Source: Chelonoidis abingdonii
Taxonomy: Eukaryota > Chordata > Testudines > Testudinidae
Reading direction: 5' to 3'
NCBI RefSeq assembly: GCF_003597395.2
Contig: NC_133774.1
Coordinates: 38,572,185-38,636,184, forward strand
Length of the DNA: 64,000 bases
Part shown: positions 1 through 10,668 of the stretch, in pieces
Numbering within the stretch: position 1 is the stretch's first letter
How the letters are laid out: each line of letters begins with the position of its first letter
Notes under the pieces: model-generated
Told to the model about the DNA's origin: nothing
Seen by the model: the letters and a program-made list of their open reading frames with translations, nothing else
Database searches by the model: none
Made by a program: the position numbers and the translations under genes

Positions 1-900
1 GACGCGGGTTAGTGGATTACAGATTGTTGTAATAACCCATAAATCCAGGTCTCTGTTCAGTCCATGATTTTTAGTGTCTAGCAGAGTAATTAATTTAAAC
101 TCACAGGCTCATCTTTTGAGAATGTTAGGCAGGTTTCCTTTGAGGATGAGGACTGATAGGTCAGACATAGAGTCATCATTTTGTGAAAAGTTTTCATCCA
201 CATGTGATGTGGTGTTTTTGTCTTTTATCATGTTCCTGTGTGAGTTCATTCAAGAGTGTCTGGTTTCACCTATTGTGATGGGCATGTGTAAGATCCATGG
301 ATCTTGAAAGATGTATTGCGGGTGGAGGGCGGAGGGTCTTGCTCATCGTAGCAGTGGAGAGATGTCTGCAGGTTTTGCATCTGTTGTTCTGGCAGAGTCT
401 GGTGCCACTTTGAGTTGGTATGTCCTAGTGTGTGAGAAATTTGGTCCTGACGATGAGCTTGGAGAGTTTGGGGGGTTATTTGAAGACCAGAAGTGAGGGT
501 TCAGGAAAGATTTCTATCAGGACAGCGTCCCTACTGAGTAAGGATTGTAGTTGTTGGATGATGCCCCATACGAGTTCCACTGGGGTGACAGGTGACAACT
601 AGGGGTGTGTGGTTGGAGGGAGTTTTATTTCTGTATTGAACTAAGTTCTCTCCGGGTATTTGTGTGGTTTTCCATGAGGCAATCTACTTCTCGGATGGAG
701 TGTTCTTGTTTGCTGAAGGTGGTTTTAAGTGTGTTAAGATGTATATCCCAGACTTTCCCCTCAGAGCATATTATGTGTTTTCTGAATGCCTGGCTGTAGA
801 TAACAGATTCCTTGGTATGGTTGGGGTGGTTGCTGAATCTCTGAAGGTAAGTGTGCGTTTCTTGTTTCTGGTGGTCAGTAGGGTTCCATTGTTACCTTTC
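1..900 (-). pseudogene. Penelope-like retroelement, 3' coding remnant (GIY-YIG region)
   Basis: Read on the minus strand, this stretch gives a recognisable Penelope-like C-terminal region in broken frames. In reading order there is HLNTLKTTFSKQEHSIREVD (about 690-760), then a GETR motif with MNSHRN (about 210-260), then DLSVLILKGNLPN and LITLLDTKNHGLNRDL (about 30-170). This resembles the linker and GIY-YIG endonuclease of Penelope-like elements. Several in-frame stops and an apparent deletion before GETR show that it is dead. The true 3' end lies left of position 1. The family assignment comes from recalled turtle consensus sequence. Confidence 0.6.
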
Positions 901-905
901 CCAGA

Positions 906-1055
906 CCTGAAGAAGAGCTATGTGTGACTCCATAGCATTTCTGTCTCACCAACAGAAGTTGATTCAATAAAAGATATTACCTCTCCCACCTTGTCTCTCT
1001 AATATCCTGGGACTGACACAGCTGAAACTACACTTCATACAAAATGTTTTAGCTC
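906..1055 (+). repeat. Retroelement tail in opposite orientation to the Penelope-like coding
   Basis: The sequence runs from CCTGAAGAAGAGCTATGTG through CACCAACAGAAGTTGATTC, AATAAA (966-971), and TTGTCTCTCTAATATCCTGG. I recognise this as the 3' tail of a widespread turtle retroelement, probably Penelope-like. It reads on the + strand, opposite to the coding remnant that it abuts. Confidence 0.45.
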
Positions 1056-1092
1056 ATTCATTTAAAATGCATATTTTATCTTTGCCATTATA

Positions 1093-1165
1093 CAGTGTTG
1101 CCAACTCTTGTGATATTTGGTGTTTTTTCTTAAAGCCCCAGCTCTTAGAATCAAGTGATTACATA
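1093..1165 (+). repeat. Fragment of the GTTGCCAACTC repeat family
   Basis: ACAGTGTTGCCAACTCTTGTGATATTTGG... followed by AAAGCCCCAGCTC matches the start of a repeat seen again at 62,937 and, in part, near 10,150 and 56,410. This is a probable non-autonomous DNA transposon end. Confidence 0.45.
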
Positions 1166-1521
1166 AGAATTTTACATTTCTATTATTTTATTCATTAACA
1201 GAGCCTTTCTTTTATCACCGAAATTTTATAAAACTTGTTTTACAACTTAAATAGAGATCAGCAAGTTATCTAAATTTACTGTCTCTGAACAGTGACCGCA
1301 TTTTGATATATGTGTAAATTCCCAAATGTCAAAACTTCCTGGCCTTCTATTGGGATTAAATTCTAATCTACCATGAATGTTAGAAAAGATGGGGTTTAGC
1401 TTTCTAAATAAATTATCACAAGTTTCCAGATCTGTCTTGATTTTCTTAATCAAAGGAGTACAATTAATATTATATCTCATGCTATCTTTTAGAAATGTGT
1501 ATTCCTAGGTATTTTATTAAA
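1166..1521 (-). pseudogene. L1-like ORF2 C-terminal remnant (antisense)
   Basis: Minus-strand reading gives TPLIKKIKTDLETCDNLF followed by FNPNRRPGSFDIWEFTHIS. This resembles the region after the reverse transcriptase in L1 ORF2 proteins. It is the 3'-most of several antisense L1 pieces that appear again at 3,050-3,830 and 5,265-5,860 in the correct order for one copy. No intact frame survives. Confidence 0.45.
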
Positions 1522-2964
1522 GGCCTGGCCTACACTAGGTAAGGCAGCTTACATCAACCAGTTATGTCAATGTATACACTATAGCCTTGTCCCGTCAGTG
1601 TAAGTGTCCTACTACACCAACATAATAAGTCCACCTCCACAAGAGGTGTAAGGCTTATATAGTTAGGGCGACACAGTGTCTGTGTAGACACTGCATTACT
1701 TACATCCATGGTTGGTGTCTTGTCAATTTCAGGGCCTCATGCTGTGTCATAAACAGATAGCTAAGGGTTAATGTTTCTTTTACCTGTAAAGGGTTAACAA
1801 AGGGAACCAAACACCTGACCAGAGGACCAATCAGGAAACCGGATTTTTCAAAGCTCAGGAGGGAATTTTTTGGGTGTGTCTTTTGTCTGTGTCTCTGTTC
1901 TGTGCTCTCTCAGCTATGAGAGAGATTTCTATCTTCAGGCTTTTCTAATCTTCTGTTTCCAAGTGTAAGTACAAAAGGTAGAAGACAATAGGTTTTTATA
2001 TTTTTTGTATTTACATGTGTATAGTTTGCTGGAATGTTTTAAATGTATATCTTTTTGGATAAGGCTGTTTATTCATTTTTCTTTAAGCAATTGACCCTGT
2101 ATATTGTCAACCTTGATACAGAGAACAGTTTTATGTCTTTTCTTTTCTTTTAATATAAAGCGTTCTTTTTAAGACCTGTTGGATTTTTTCCTAGTTAGAA
2201 CTCACCAGGGAATTGGTGGGAGGAAGGAAACAGGGGGGGAGGAAAATCTCTTTGTGTCAGAGTTGCAAAGCGTACCTTTGCAGGGACTCTGACTGAGAGT
2301 GAAAGAAACTTGATCTCTCTGTGTTTGCATTTCAAGGACTTGAAACGGTATCTCCTAGGGCCATCCAGGGAGGGGGAGCTGAGGAGGAAATAAAGAGGAA
2401 ACAAGGGGAGAGGGTTAGTTCCTTTGTTGTAGACTCAGGGCATCTGAGTCTTGGGGTCCCCCAGGGAAGGTTTGGGGAGACCAGAGTGAGGCAGGCACTG
2501 TAATTCCTGTCTGGTGGCAGCGCTATCAGATCCAAGCTGGTAATTAAGCTTGGAGGGTTCATGCAAGCACCCACATTTTGGACGCTAAGGTTCAGAATTG
2601 GGATTTATGCTTATGACATAATGGAGCTGTGAAATTGCTAAGAAAGGCGTGCAGCTAGAGCTCTGCTACCTCCGAGTCCCCACTCCCAACCAGGCGGCTC
2701 CCCACTCCCGGTGGGGAACGTGGAAGCTAGAAGTCCGAGAGGCTGGCCCCCGCTCCCAGCAGGGAGGCAAGAAGCCTGGGTGGCTTCCGCCCACTCCCAA
2801 CTGGCCCCACACTGCCCCTCTTCAGTCAATGGAAGTGCTCCTGGTGAGAATGAGCACCTCTGACAGAAGCGGGTAGTGGGGACATCAGCCACCACAGTAA
2901 TTACTATTGTGGCTGTAAGTCGACCTCACATAGCTTGACATAAATCTGTAGTGTAGACATGCCC
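1522..2964. mobile_element. Harbinger-like DNA transposon A, split by an LTR-like insert
   Basis: The left end GGCCTGGCCTACACTA and right end TAGTGTAGACATGCCC form imperfect terminal inverted repeats of the GTCTACAC type also seen at 3838 and 6565. The flanks are AAA on both sides (1519-1521, 2965-2967), possibly a decayed 3-bp duplication. About 870 bp of the interior is a later LTR-like insertion. No transposase frame was recognised. Confidence 0.5.
1745..2618. mobile_element. LTR-like element with TGTCAT...ATGACA ends
   Basis: It begins TGTCATAAACAGATAGCTAA and ends GGGATTTATGCTTATGACA, so the termini are inverted TGTCAT/ATGACA, as in LTRs. I recognise the start and the GTGGCAGCGCTA stretch near the end from a very common turtle repeat. 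No clean target duplication is visible at the ends I chose. It lies inside Harbinger-like element A and so is younger than it. Confidence 0.5.
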
Positions 2965-3039
2965 AAAGTAGCTACCCATTTGTATTTGTCTTTTATATTT
3001 TTCTGTAAATCAGAGCCCATACCTACATACAGGAGTTCT

Positions 3040-3255
3040 GACTTGTCCTAGTTCATTTTAAATCCTGACACTTTTTGCCAACTTTAATATTTCCTCTTGC
3101 AATTCTAATAGTGTGAGTTGGATTTGTAATAAATACCATGATATTGTCTGTATATAAGGCTAATTTGTGTTCCTTGTTTCCTAATGTAATTCCATTTATA
3201 TTAGTATTATTTCTGAGTGATTGGGCGAATGACTCCATTACCATGGCAAAAAGAA
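3040..3255 (-). pseudogene. L1-like reverse transcriptase fragment (YADD-like region)
   Basis: The minus-strand frame reads GITLGNKEHKLALYTDNIMV. This aligns with the L1 reverse transcriptase segment GxxxGxxxHKLxLYADD; the catalytic YADD is altered to YTDN. This would abolish activity. It continues the antisense L1 broken by the CR1 piece to its right. Confidence 0.65.
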
Positions 3256-3257
3256 GA

Positions 3258-3500
3258 GAGCACGAGAAAGGTCATACTGGGTCAAACCAATGATTCATTT
3301 AGTCTAGTTTCCTGTCTTCCGACAGTGGCCAACGCCAGGTGCTTCAAAGAAAATGAACAGAACAGGGCAATTATCAAGTAATCCATCTCCTGTCATCCAC
3401 TCCCAGCTTCTGGCAGTCAGAGGCTTAGGGATACATAGAACATGGGGTGATATTCTTGATCACTTGGGTAAAAGCCACTGATGAACCTGTCTCCACAAAG
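3258..3500 (-). mobile_element. CR1 LINE 3'-end fragment (antisense) inside L1
   Basis: GGTCATACTGGGTCAAACCA, CTGTCTTCCGACAGTGGCC and CCCAGCTTCTGGCAGTCAGA match the antisense 3' region of a CR1 subfamily also present at 58,463 and 59,957. It separates two L1 reverse transcriptase blocks, so it inserted into the L1. Confidence 0.6.
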
Positions 3501-3834
3501 AGTTAATATTGGGTATCTTTGGAAGTCCTCTAAAAGGACAGGTTTTTTCTGATACATATCCATTTACTCTTATAGTAGCATATAGTTTGGAATATAAAAC
3601 TGAAATCCAATTTTGAAATTTAGGGCCTACCAAATGCATATCTTTTAAGAACTGCCCATTCACTCTGTCAAAAGGGTTTTTCTGCATCTAGTGATGACAA
3701 TAGATGAGGCTGATTGGTGGAGTCTGCAAATAAGATGAGGTCCAAAACGCTGAACATTATCCATTAGCCTGTTTGATACAAACCTTGTCTCTTCTCTTTA
3801 GCATATATAGGTAATATTTTTTCAAGCTATTTGC
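3501..3834 (-). pseudogene. L1-like reverse transcriptase fragment (DRV...GPKF block)
   Basis: Minus-strand translation gives NPFDRVNGQFLKDM, then GPKFQNWISVLYSKLYATIR and VNGYVSE. This matches the L1 block normally written AFDRV...GFGPKFI.WI..LY, with the first catalytic Asp preserved as FD. The rest of the frame is broken. Roughly 450 residues expected between this block and the endonuclease piece at 5,265-5,860 are mostly missing. Confidence 0.7.
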
Positions 3835-3837
3835 TAA

Positions 3838-5261
3838 GTCCTGGTCTACACTACGACTTTAGGTTGAATTTAGCAGCGTTATCTCAATTTAAGCCTGGAT
3901 CCGTCCACACGACAAAGCCCTTTTTTTCGACTTAAAGGGCTCTTTAAATCGATTTCTTTACTCCACCTCTGATGAGGGGATTAGTGCTGAAATCGGCCTT
4001 GCTGGGTCAAATTTGGGATAATGTGGACGCAATTCAACAGTATTGGCCTCCAGGAGCTATTTCAAAGTGCCACATTGTGACCGCTCTGGACAGCACTCTC
4101 AACTCAGATGCACTGGCCAGGTAGACAGGAAAAGGTCTGTGAACTTTTGAATTTCATTTCCTGCTTGGCCAGTGTATTTGCAGAGCTCATGCAGAGCTCA
4201 TCAGCATGATGTGCACATTGCTGGGGCACATTGCCTGGCCCCTACTTTGTGAGAAGTCTATGACCATGTCCCTCTCATCACCGTGCTACCATCGCCTCCT
4301 TGCCTGGTTTTGTGCGAAACAATTGTCTACCGTTGCTCTGACAGAGGGAATTAAAATCAATAAAAGGGGTGGCTTTGCATCAAGGAGAAACACAAACAAC
4401 TGTCACACATAATGGTCCCCTCAAGGAGTGAACTCAAAACCCTGGGTTTAGCAGGCTGTTGATTTCACAAAACAAATCAGGTCAATTTCTATTTTTGATC
4501 CATCTATCTTTTACATCTTCGGCTGGCAGCAGATGATGCAGTACGACTGCAAGCCATCATTATCTCCTGCATGTTCGGCAGAAGATGCTGCATTACAATT
4601 GCTAGCCATCATCATCTTCTGGCTGCTCACCAGAAGACGGTGCAGTATGAGTGCTGGCCATCGTCATCTCCTGGGTTCTCGGCAGAAGATGAGAATGACC
4701 TGGCTGAGTCACTCCCATGCCTGCCTAGGTGCCCCTGACTGTTCTCACCGAGGTCAGCGAAAAGAGCACCCAGGAATATGACAACGATGGCTACCAATTG
4801 TAATGCACCATCTGCTACCAAAAGGCAATGAGCTGCTGCTGTGTAGCAATGCAGTCCCATGTCTGCCAGCACCGGGAGACATACGGTGACGCTGAGCTGA
4901 GCAGACTCCATGCTTGCTATGGTAAGGCATCTGCTCAGGTAACCCAGGAAAAAAGGTGCGAAACGATTGTCTGCCGTTGTTTTCACGGAGCAAGGGAAGG
5001 AGAGGGGGGCCTGATGATATGTACCCAGAACCACCCACGACACTGTTTTTCCCCCCTCAGGCATTGGGATCTCAACCCAGAATCCCAATGGGCAGCAACG
5101 CTCCAGAAGTCGAAGCTAGCCTCAGTACTGTGGACGCAGTCCACCAACTTAATGCACTTAGAGCATTTTGTGTGGGGACACACACAATCGACTGTATAAA
5201 AACGATTTCTGAAAAAACAACGTCTATAAATTCAATCTAATTTCGTAGTGTAGACATACCC
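3838..5261. mobile_element. Harbinger-like DNA transposon B (1,424 bp), TAA target duplication
   Basis: The ends GTCCTGGTCTACACTACGA and TCGTAGTGTAGACATACCC are inverted repeats; their last 13 bases (GTCTACACTACGA) are identical. TAA flanks both sides (3835-3837 and 5262-5264), as in PIF/Harbinger elements. The interior has about three degenerate copies of a 65-70-bp unit (4,520-4,690) containing ...GGCAGAAGATG(C/G)TGCA.... No transposase was recognised. Large parts are reverse complementary to element C (6565-8677), so B and C are the same family in opposite orientation. Confidence 0.7.
4520..4695. repeat. Tandem repeat within element B, unit about 65-70 bp
   Basis: The phrase of the type 'GCAGAAGATG-TGCA-TA-GA-TGCTAGCCATCATCATCT' recurs three times, starting near 4,528, 4,579 and 4,630, with point differences. 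Such short arrays are an internal part of this turtle Harbinger-like family. Confidence 0.5.
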
Positions 5262-5264
5262 TAA

Positions 5265-5860
5265 GACTACAGCATAAAGTTTTGCATCTTGATTTAATAA
5301 GGACATAGTCCCATAAAACACACCATTGGATGAGTCCTTACCATTTTGGAATAACAATGATTTGTACTTCTCTCCAAGTATCAGGGCCAGGACATTTACA
5401 GTTTTTAAGGAACGTAACCTCCAGGACTTTCTTTGGTTGAATATCTTAATAATATCTCCATCTCTAAAATCTTATAATATCTGAGAAAATTTTTCTAGAA
5501 AAAGGCATTTGACCTTGATTAAGGGCATAAATACTTCCTAATGTTAGCATTCTATCACCAATTGTGCCTCTAACTAGTAGATTTATGCCTTCATTATCTA
5601 AATATTTATCCTTGAATTGGAAAAAAATATATGTTACTCCTCTGTTATTTGATGTTACTGAAGAAATATAAGGAGTGTGAAACCAGCTCCCTTTTGTATT
5701 TATTATGTTCCTCCTTAATGTGCATTTCTTTTTGAAAGCATGCATCTGGGGCGTCCGCTTTGATCATCTGAAAAATTTTTTTTCCTTTTAAACCACTGTT
5801 AAGGCCACCGGTATTTATAGTATAGAACGTAATTGCATTAGCCTTCATAAAAGAGATGTA
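5265..5860 (-). pseudogene. L1-like ORF2 N-terminal endonuclease remnant
   Basis: The minus-strand frames give MKANAITFYTINTGGLNS near 5,790-5,848, then KADAPDACFQKEMHIKEEH, SNNRGVTYIFF and LLVRGTIGDRMLTLGSIYAL. These match the L1 apurinic endonuclease: N-terminal T.N..GL, the Q.TH-type block (here QKEMH, so degraded), the NSRGVAI block and L...YAPN. At least one frameshift near 5,650 separates the halves. Confidence 0.75.
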
Positions 5861-6561
5861 AATTGTTAGCTGGTAGATAAGATTGTGTAAAGAAAAAGTA
5901 AAGCCAAATATCCTCTAAAGCTCTAATTCTAATTATTAGATTTTTTTTTACCCCATCTGATTATTTTACAGTAATATTTTTTAACTGAAAGTATATGTGT
6001 GACACTGATAGGTATCTCCACTTACTTAAGCCAAAAATATTATTCAGCATGAAATATCCATTTTCATTCGCTACTCTAAAAGTTTGTTTGGATCTGAAGA
6101 TTTTTATTGTGATCACCCTTACTCAACTTTCCTCTCCCATGATAACTTTATCTCACCTCCACCTGTTCCTTTGAGACTAGGTACCAACCAGCTTGTCCAC
6201 TCTTCCCTCCATTCTACAGTAATGTAAAATTAACACACTCTACATAAATATCAAGTTAAACATTAGAACATTATTCTTAGTTTCCCCAATCCCTTCCCCA
6301 TCTTCTCCCTCCTGCAAAAAAAAATTAAAAATAATAGTAAAAAAAAAACTTAAAGCCTCCACAAATCAGGAAAAAAAGAAAACCTCCAAAACCCTTCCCC
6401 CTTTACAATGTGGAAATTCACCAAAATCCTAGCTGGACCTGGCTAACCTGCCCAGTCCTCCAGTACAGTGAACTTCCTTTGGGGGGACTTCGACATCTAC
6501 CGCACTTGGAACTGGGACATTGTTATCTAGAAGGACCAATATCAGGGAGGGAGACACTAAC
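5861..6561. other. A/T-rich remainder between L1 ORF2 start and element C
   Basis: No feature was recognised with confidence. By position it should be the L1 region upstream of ORF2. Confidence 0.3.
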
Positions 6562-6564
6562 TCA

Positions 6565-8677
6565 GGGTATGTCTACACTACGGGATTATTCCGATTTTAC
6601 AGAAACCTTTTTTTAAAAAACAGATTGTATAAAGTTGAGTGCACGCGGCTACACTAAGTACATTAATTCGGCGGTGTGCGTCCAAGTACCAAGGCTAGCG
6701 TTGATTTCCGAAGCATTGCACTGTGAGTAGCTATCCCATAGCTATCCCATAGTTCCCGCAGTCTCCCCCTCCCATTGGAATTCTGGGTTGAGATCCCAGT
6801 GCATGATGGGGCAAAAACAGTGTCGCAGGTGATTCTGGGTAAATGTCGTCACTCAATCCTTCCTCCGTGAAAGCAACGGCAGACAATCATTATGCGCCCT
6901 TTTTCCCTGGATTGCCCTGGCAGACAATGGAGCCCACTTTGCCTTTTGTCACTGTCACTGTATGTGTACTGAATGCTGCTGACAGACGCGGTACTGCAGC
7001 GCTACACAGCAGCATTCATTTGCCTTTGCAAGGTAGCAGAGACGGTTACCATCCCTATTGCACCATCTGCCATTGTAAATTGGCGATGATATGATGGTTA
7101 TCAGTCATTTTGCACCGTTTGCAATTGGAAGTTGGCAATGATGGTTATCAATCGTTTTGTACCGTCTACTGCTGTCATGGGTGCCCCTGGCTGGCCTTGC
7201 TGAGGTCGGCCGGGGGCGCATGGACAAAAAAATGGAATGATCCCAGGTCTTCTTCTTTATTTTGTCTAAAAATAGAGTCAGTCCTGCCTAGAATATGAGG
7301 CACAGTGTAACTAAGCAGAACCAGAAGACCACAGCTGCCCAGGTCAAGCCCAAGAGATACGCATGAAAATGATAAGTCGCATTGCCATCATAGGGTGCCC
7401 CTGCAACAACCTCAGCCATGCTTCCCTCCTTCCCAGCCTGCCTGGGCTACCATTGCAGTGTACCCCCATTTGTTGATAAAGTAATAAGAATGCAGATAAG
7501 AAACACTGAGTTTTAGTGAGATAAAAATGAGGGGAGGCAGCCTCCAGCATGCTATGAATAGTCCAGCAGACATTAAAGAGTGTGGGGCGTAGGAGCGCAG
7601 ACCGCTCCACGCTATGATAGTCCCAGCCATTACAGAATCTTTTCTTTAACTAAAAGGTGGGACTGTGTGTGTCAGCCTCCAGCTCTATATGAGCGCTTAC
7701 AACCACTTTTTTCACCAATCTCCGGGGAATACATGGATCCATTCCCATTTACCAGGGCACCTCGCTGACCTCACTGAGGCCCAGCAGGAGCACTCACGGC
7801 TCTTATGATGTACAATGATACAGTCATTTCGCCACAATCTGCCACTGGGAAGGATGCTGTGTCTCACCTAGCAGCACCCCGTCTACAGCCATGCATAACA
7901 GGACACTGAAAATTGAGAAACGACTTTTTTTCCCTTTTCATTCGGCGTGCAGACAGGTGTAAATTGAACGACATTAAACCCTTAAACAGCCCAGAAATGT
8001 TTTTGACCCTTCAGGCATTGAGAGCTCAGCCAAGAATGCAATGTTTCGGGACTGCGGACGCCCGAGTGATACTGTGGAGCCACTCAGTAACCCTCCTCCC
8101 TCCAATGAGCTAATCCATTTATCTCTTTGACTTTCGTTATTGCTGTCACGGCCAAGCCTTGCTATTCCCTGGTGCCCTATCATTGCCTGGAGATATTTCA
8201 AATACTTTTTATTTCTCAGTTTCTGCAACGGCATGCTCTATAGAACAAACTTGTCTACCCACTACAGCAATCAGATCAGTATCCTCCATAGTCCAGCTGA
8301 GCTCTTTGGATATAGGATGCTGTACACCCTGTGTATCAGAGCTCACGACTGTCGCAACAAAAATGAATTCAAACTTTTGCGGCTTATCCTGTCTACCTGC
8401 CAGTGATCTGAGTTCAGATGCTTTTCCGAGAGCTATCACCATGGTGCACTGTGGGATACTGCCCGGAGGCCAATACCGTCAAATTGCGGCCACACTAACC
8501 CTAATCCGACATGGCAATACCGATTTCAGCCCTACTCCCCTCGTCAGGGAGGAGCACAGAAATCGATTTAAAGAGCCCTTTATATCGATATAAAGGGCTT
8601 CGTTGTATGGACAGGTGCAGCGTTAATTCGGTTTAACGCTGCTAAATTTGGTTTAAACGCGTAGTGTAGACCAGGCC
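6565..8677. mobile_element. Harbinger-like DNA transposon C (2,113 bp)
   Basis: It begins GGGTATGTCTACACTACGG and ends CGTAGTGTAGACCAGGCC, the same inverted termini as element B. The flanks are TCA (6562-6564) and TAA (8678-8680), a decayed 3-bp duplication. Its 6,700-7,080 portion is the reverse complement of 4,820-5,130 in B; for example GACAATCATTATGCGCC against GGTGCGAAACGATTGTC, and both hold the 'ctgctgtgtagc' and 'gatctcaaccca' stretches. The longer interior (7,200-8,200) is absent from B. It carries fragments of open reading frame but nothing I can call transposase. Confidence 0.7.
8574..8599. repeat. Perfect 26-bp palindrome near the end of element C
   Basis: AGCCCTTTATATC is followed directly by its exact reverse complement. 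The centre is ATCGAT at 8584-8589. A degenerate counterpart lies near the other family member's left end at about 3,918-3,944, so this is a subterminal feature of the transposon, possibly a transposase-binding site. Confidence 0.7.
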
Positions 8678-8680
8678 TAA

Positions 8681-10140
8681 GTTCTGTGTCAGCCCTCTTC
8701 TCCATGTAAGTCTTATTTTTAGCATGCAGTTTCACGGCTTCCTTCTTCCCCCAAATCAGACAGCGAGCACATATTTGTAATTCTTGTTTCCATTCCCCAT
8801 TATATTCTGGTATTTGAATAATGTCCTTATCAGGTAGTTCAGAGTTCTTCCTAAGCCAAGTGGATACTCTCCTTGGTTTCTCACTCTCTCATTACTTTCC
8901 TTCCTCTTTTTCAGATTCATCTTGGATGTCCATCTCCTGATTAATCCATTTCTTGAATTTATTGTTCCTATTTTTTGATGATCTCTTTCTTCTATGTTTT
9001 ACTAATTGCCTATCATCATTTTGGCTTGCTGATTTAATGTTTGGGTCTTCATGGGAGTCTGGGCTGCCTTTCCAAAGGTCCTAATCCTGTCTCTTTTCCC
9101 CCCTCTTATATCATATGTCTGTCCCTTCAGGTGAAGAGGTGCTTAAAAGTAAACTCAATCTGTAGCTTATGAACTTCCCTTAAAGCTCCTTTGACTTCAG
9201 CTAGTTCTCTTCTTTTGATAGAGTGGTGGTTGCAAGTCTTGGGAGATTAATACTTTATGACCCCCTAGCATTCTTACAGGAAGATATCTGGCTCTTCTTA
9301 AAATTTGCTCCTGTTGCACAAAATTATGAAGTCACCAAAAACATAATATTATTATTATCTCTTGGTCTGTTGGAATGTAAGGGGGGGAGTGCAAAGGGCT
9401 CTGTGAGCTCTGTCTGCCTCAATCTCTGTCTTCTCTTGGCTATAAGAAGATATCTACTGCCTGGTTTAGGAATTGCACTGGATCCCCTTTCTTCACTCCT
9501 TCAGTTTGACTCTAATCCTTAAGTCCTTTCCTCTCACGTTTCCCCATGTTTTCACATTCTCTGCCAGATCTTGCTCTCCTTTTTTCTGGGATCTGAATTC
9601 CATTTTGCAGCAGAGCCATTGCCTCCACTCTCTCCTCCATGCCTGTTTCCAGACCAGTCACTCTCACCTGTTTCAATGAGATCGGCCTTAATTTCATCCC
9701 CGGTGGCATCTTGGGAGGATTTTAGGGCTCTACTATTGGAAATTAGCTCACCAAAATCTTCTTTAGTGACAGAAACCCCTCTCTCTCCTGCTCCCTTCTT
9801 CCCCTGATGGACCTGCCGTCTTGGATTTTTTCAGCTCACCCTGCTCTGGGGTCTCACAGCTGTGTGAATTCCTTTTCTGGAACTAATTGTTCAGATTGGT
9901 CTCTTCATGTGAAGTATCTAAGAATTCGGAGAGACTTTTTGGTAAGTCATGGGGGGAGCCAGAGAACAGCGATGTTTGGGGATGTTTTAACCCAGAGCCA
10001 AAGGCCCAAATAGCCATTCAACGCCTGTGATGTCACTTCCCTCTCCCTTATTGTTTTCTTAAATTTCAGAGACACAGACCTGTTTTTAGCCCTAATGATT
10101 TCAGAAAAAAAGCTTGAAAATATGAATCCTAAAGCCTCAA
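8681..10140 (-). pseudogene. Possible L1 ORF1 / 5' region remnant (antisense)
   Basis: This lies directly upstream, on the minus strand, of the L1 endonuclease remnant, with element C inserted between. Minus-strand frames contain QICARCLIWGKKEAVKLHAK near 8,720-8,790 and a charged SLSEFLDTSHEETN near 9,880-9,930, but no domain is clear. Placement as L1 ORF1 rests on position, not on recognised homology. Confidence 0.3.
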
Positions 10141-10243
10141 AAAACATGAAACCTCTCCAAAATGTATTATTTTTAAAAATCTCATGATTCGTGGGGCAGG
10201 GATGTCTGATGTGATTTTTGAATGCTTGGGGTTAATATTACTG
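10141..10243 (+). repeat. Right-end fragment of the GTTGCCAACTC repeat family
   Basis: ATCTCATGATTCGTGGGGCA and TTTTTGAATGCTTGGGGTTA...TTACTG match the right end of the family whose left end is at 1,093 and whose fuller copy is at 62,937. Confidence 0.45.
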
Positions 10244-10668
10244 TTTACATTCAGAATGTTTAATAAACAACACTTGCCTCAGTGAGTCAGCAGAAATTAA
10301 CTTGTAACTTCCTGCAGAATTCCACCTTCTGCTGACAGGTTAAGGCAACAGGACAATGCTGCCACCCTGTGACAAGCACTAATATGAAAGTAAAAAGACG
10401 TGATACTCCACTGTTTCCTGCTCCTGATCCTAGCTGTTGTCCCAAAGGGAGCCAATTCCAACAATTTCCCACGCAGCAAAGTGCTACACTAGTAGCTCAC
10501 CAGTTGTCTGGAGGGACCCAAAACAAAATACATTACTGTTTAATTGTTTAACTCTTATTTCCCTGGTTGATGCTATATCACCATTTCCTATATCACTTAA
10601 CAGTGTGATCAGGGCAAACACCAGCTGGCAAATCTAATTTCAAATCTCTAAAAATAATGGCATGACTG

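Noticed and set aside
4405..4460. tRNA-derived SINE-like stretch (CCTGGGTTTAGCAGGC)
   Set aside because: Similar wording occurs in a turtle SINE, but here it is too short, and it sits within a Harbinger-like element whose family may itself carry it.
4627..5199. Overlapping frames of 94-153 residues on both strands
   Set aside because: They lie inside Harbinger-like element B, include its tandem repeat, and show no transposase motif.
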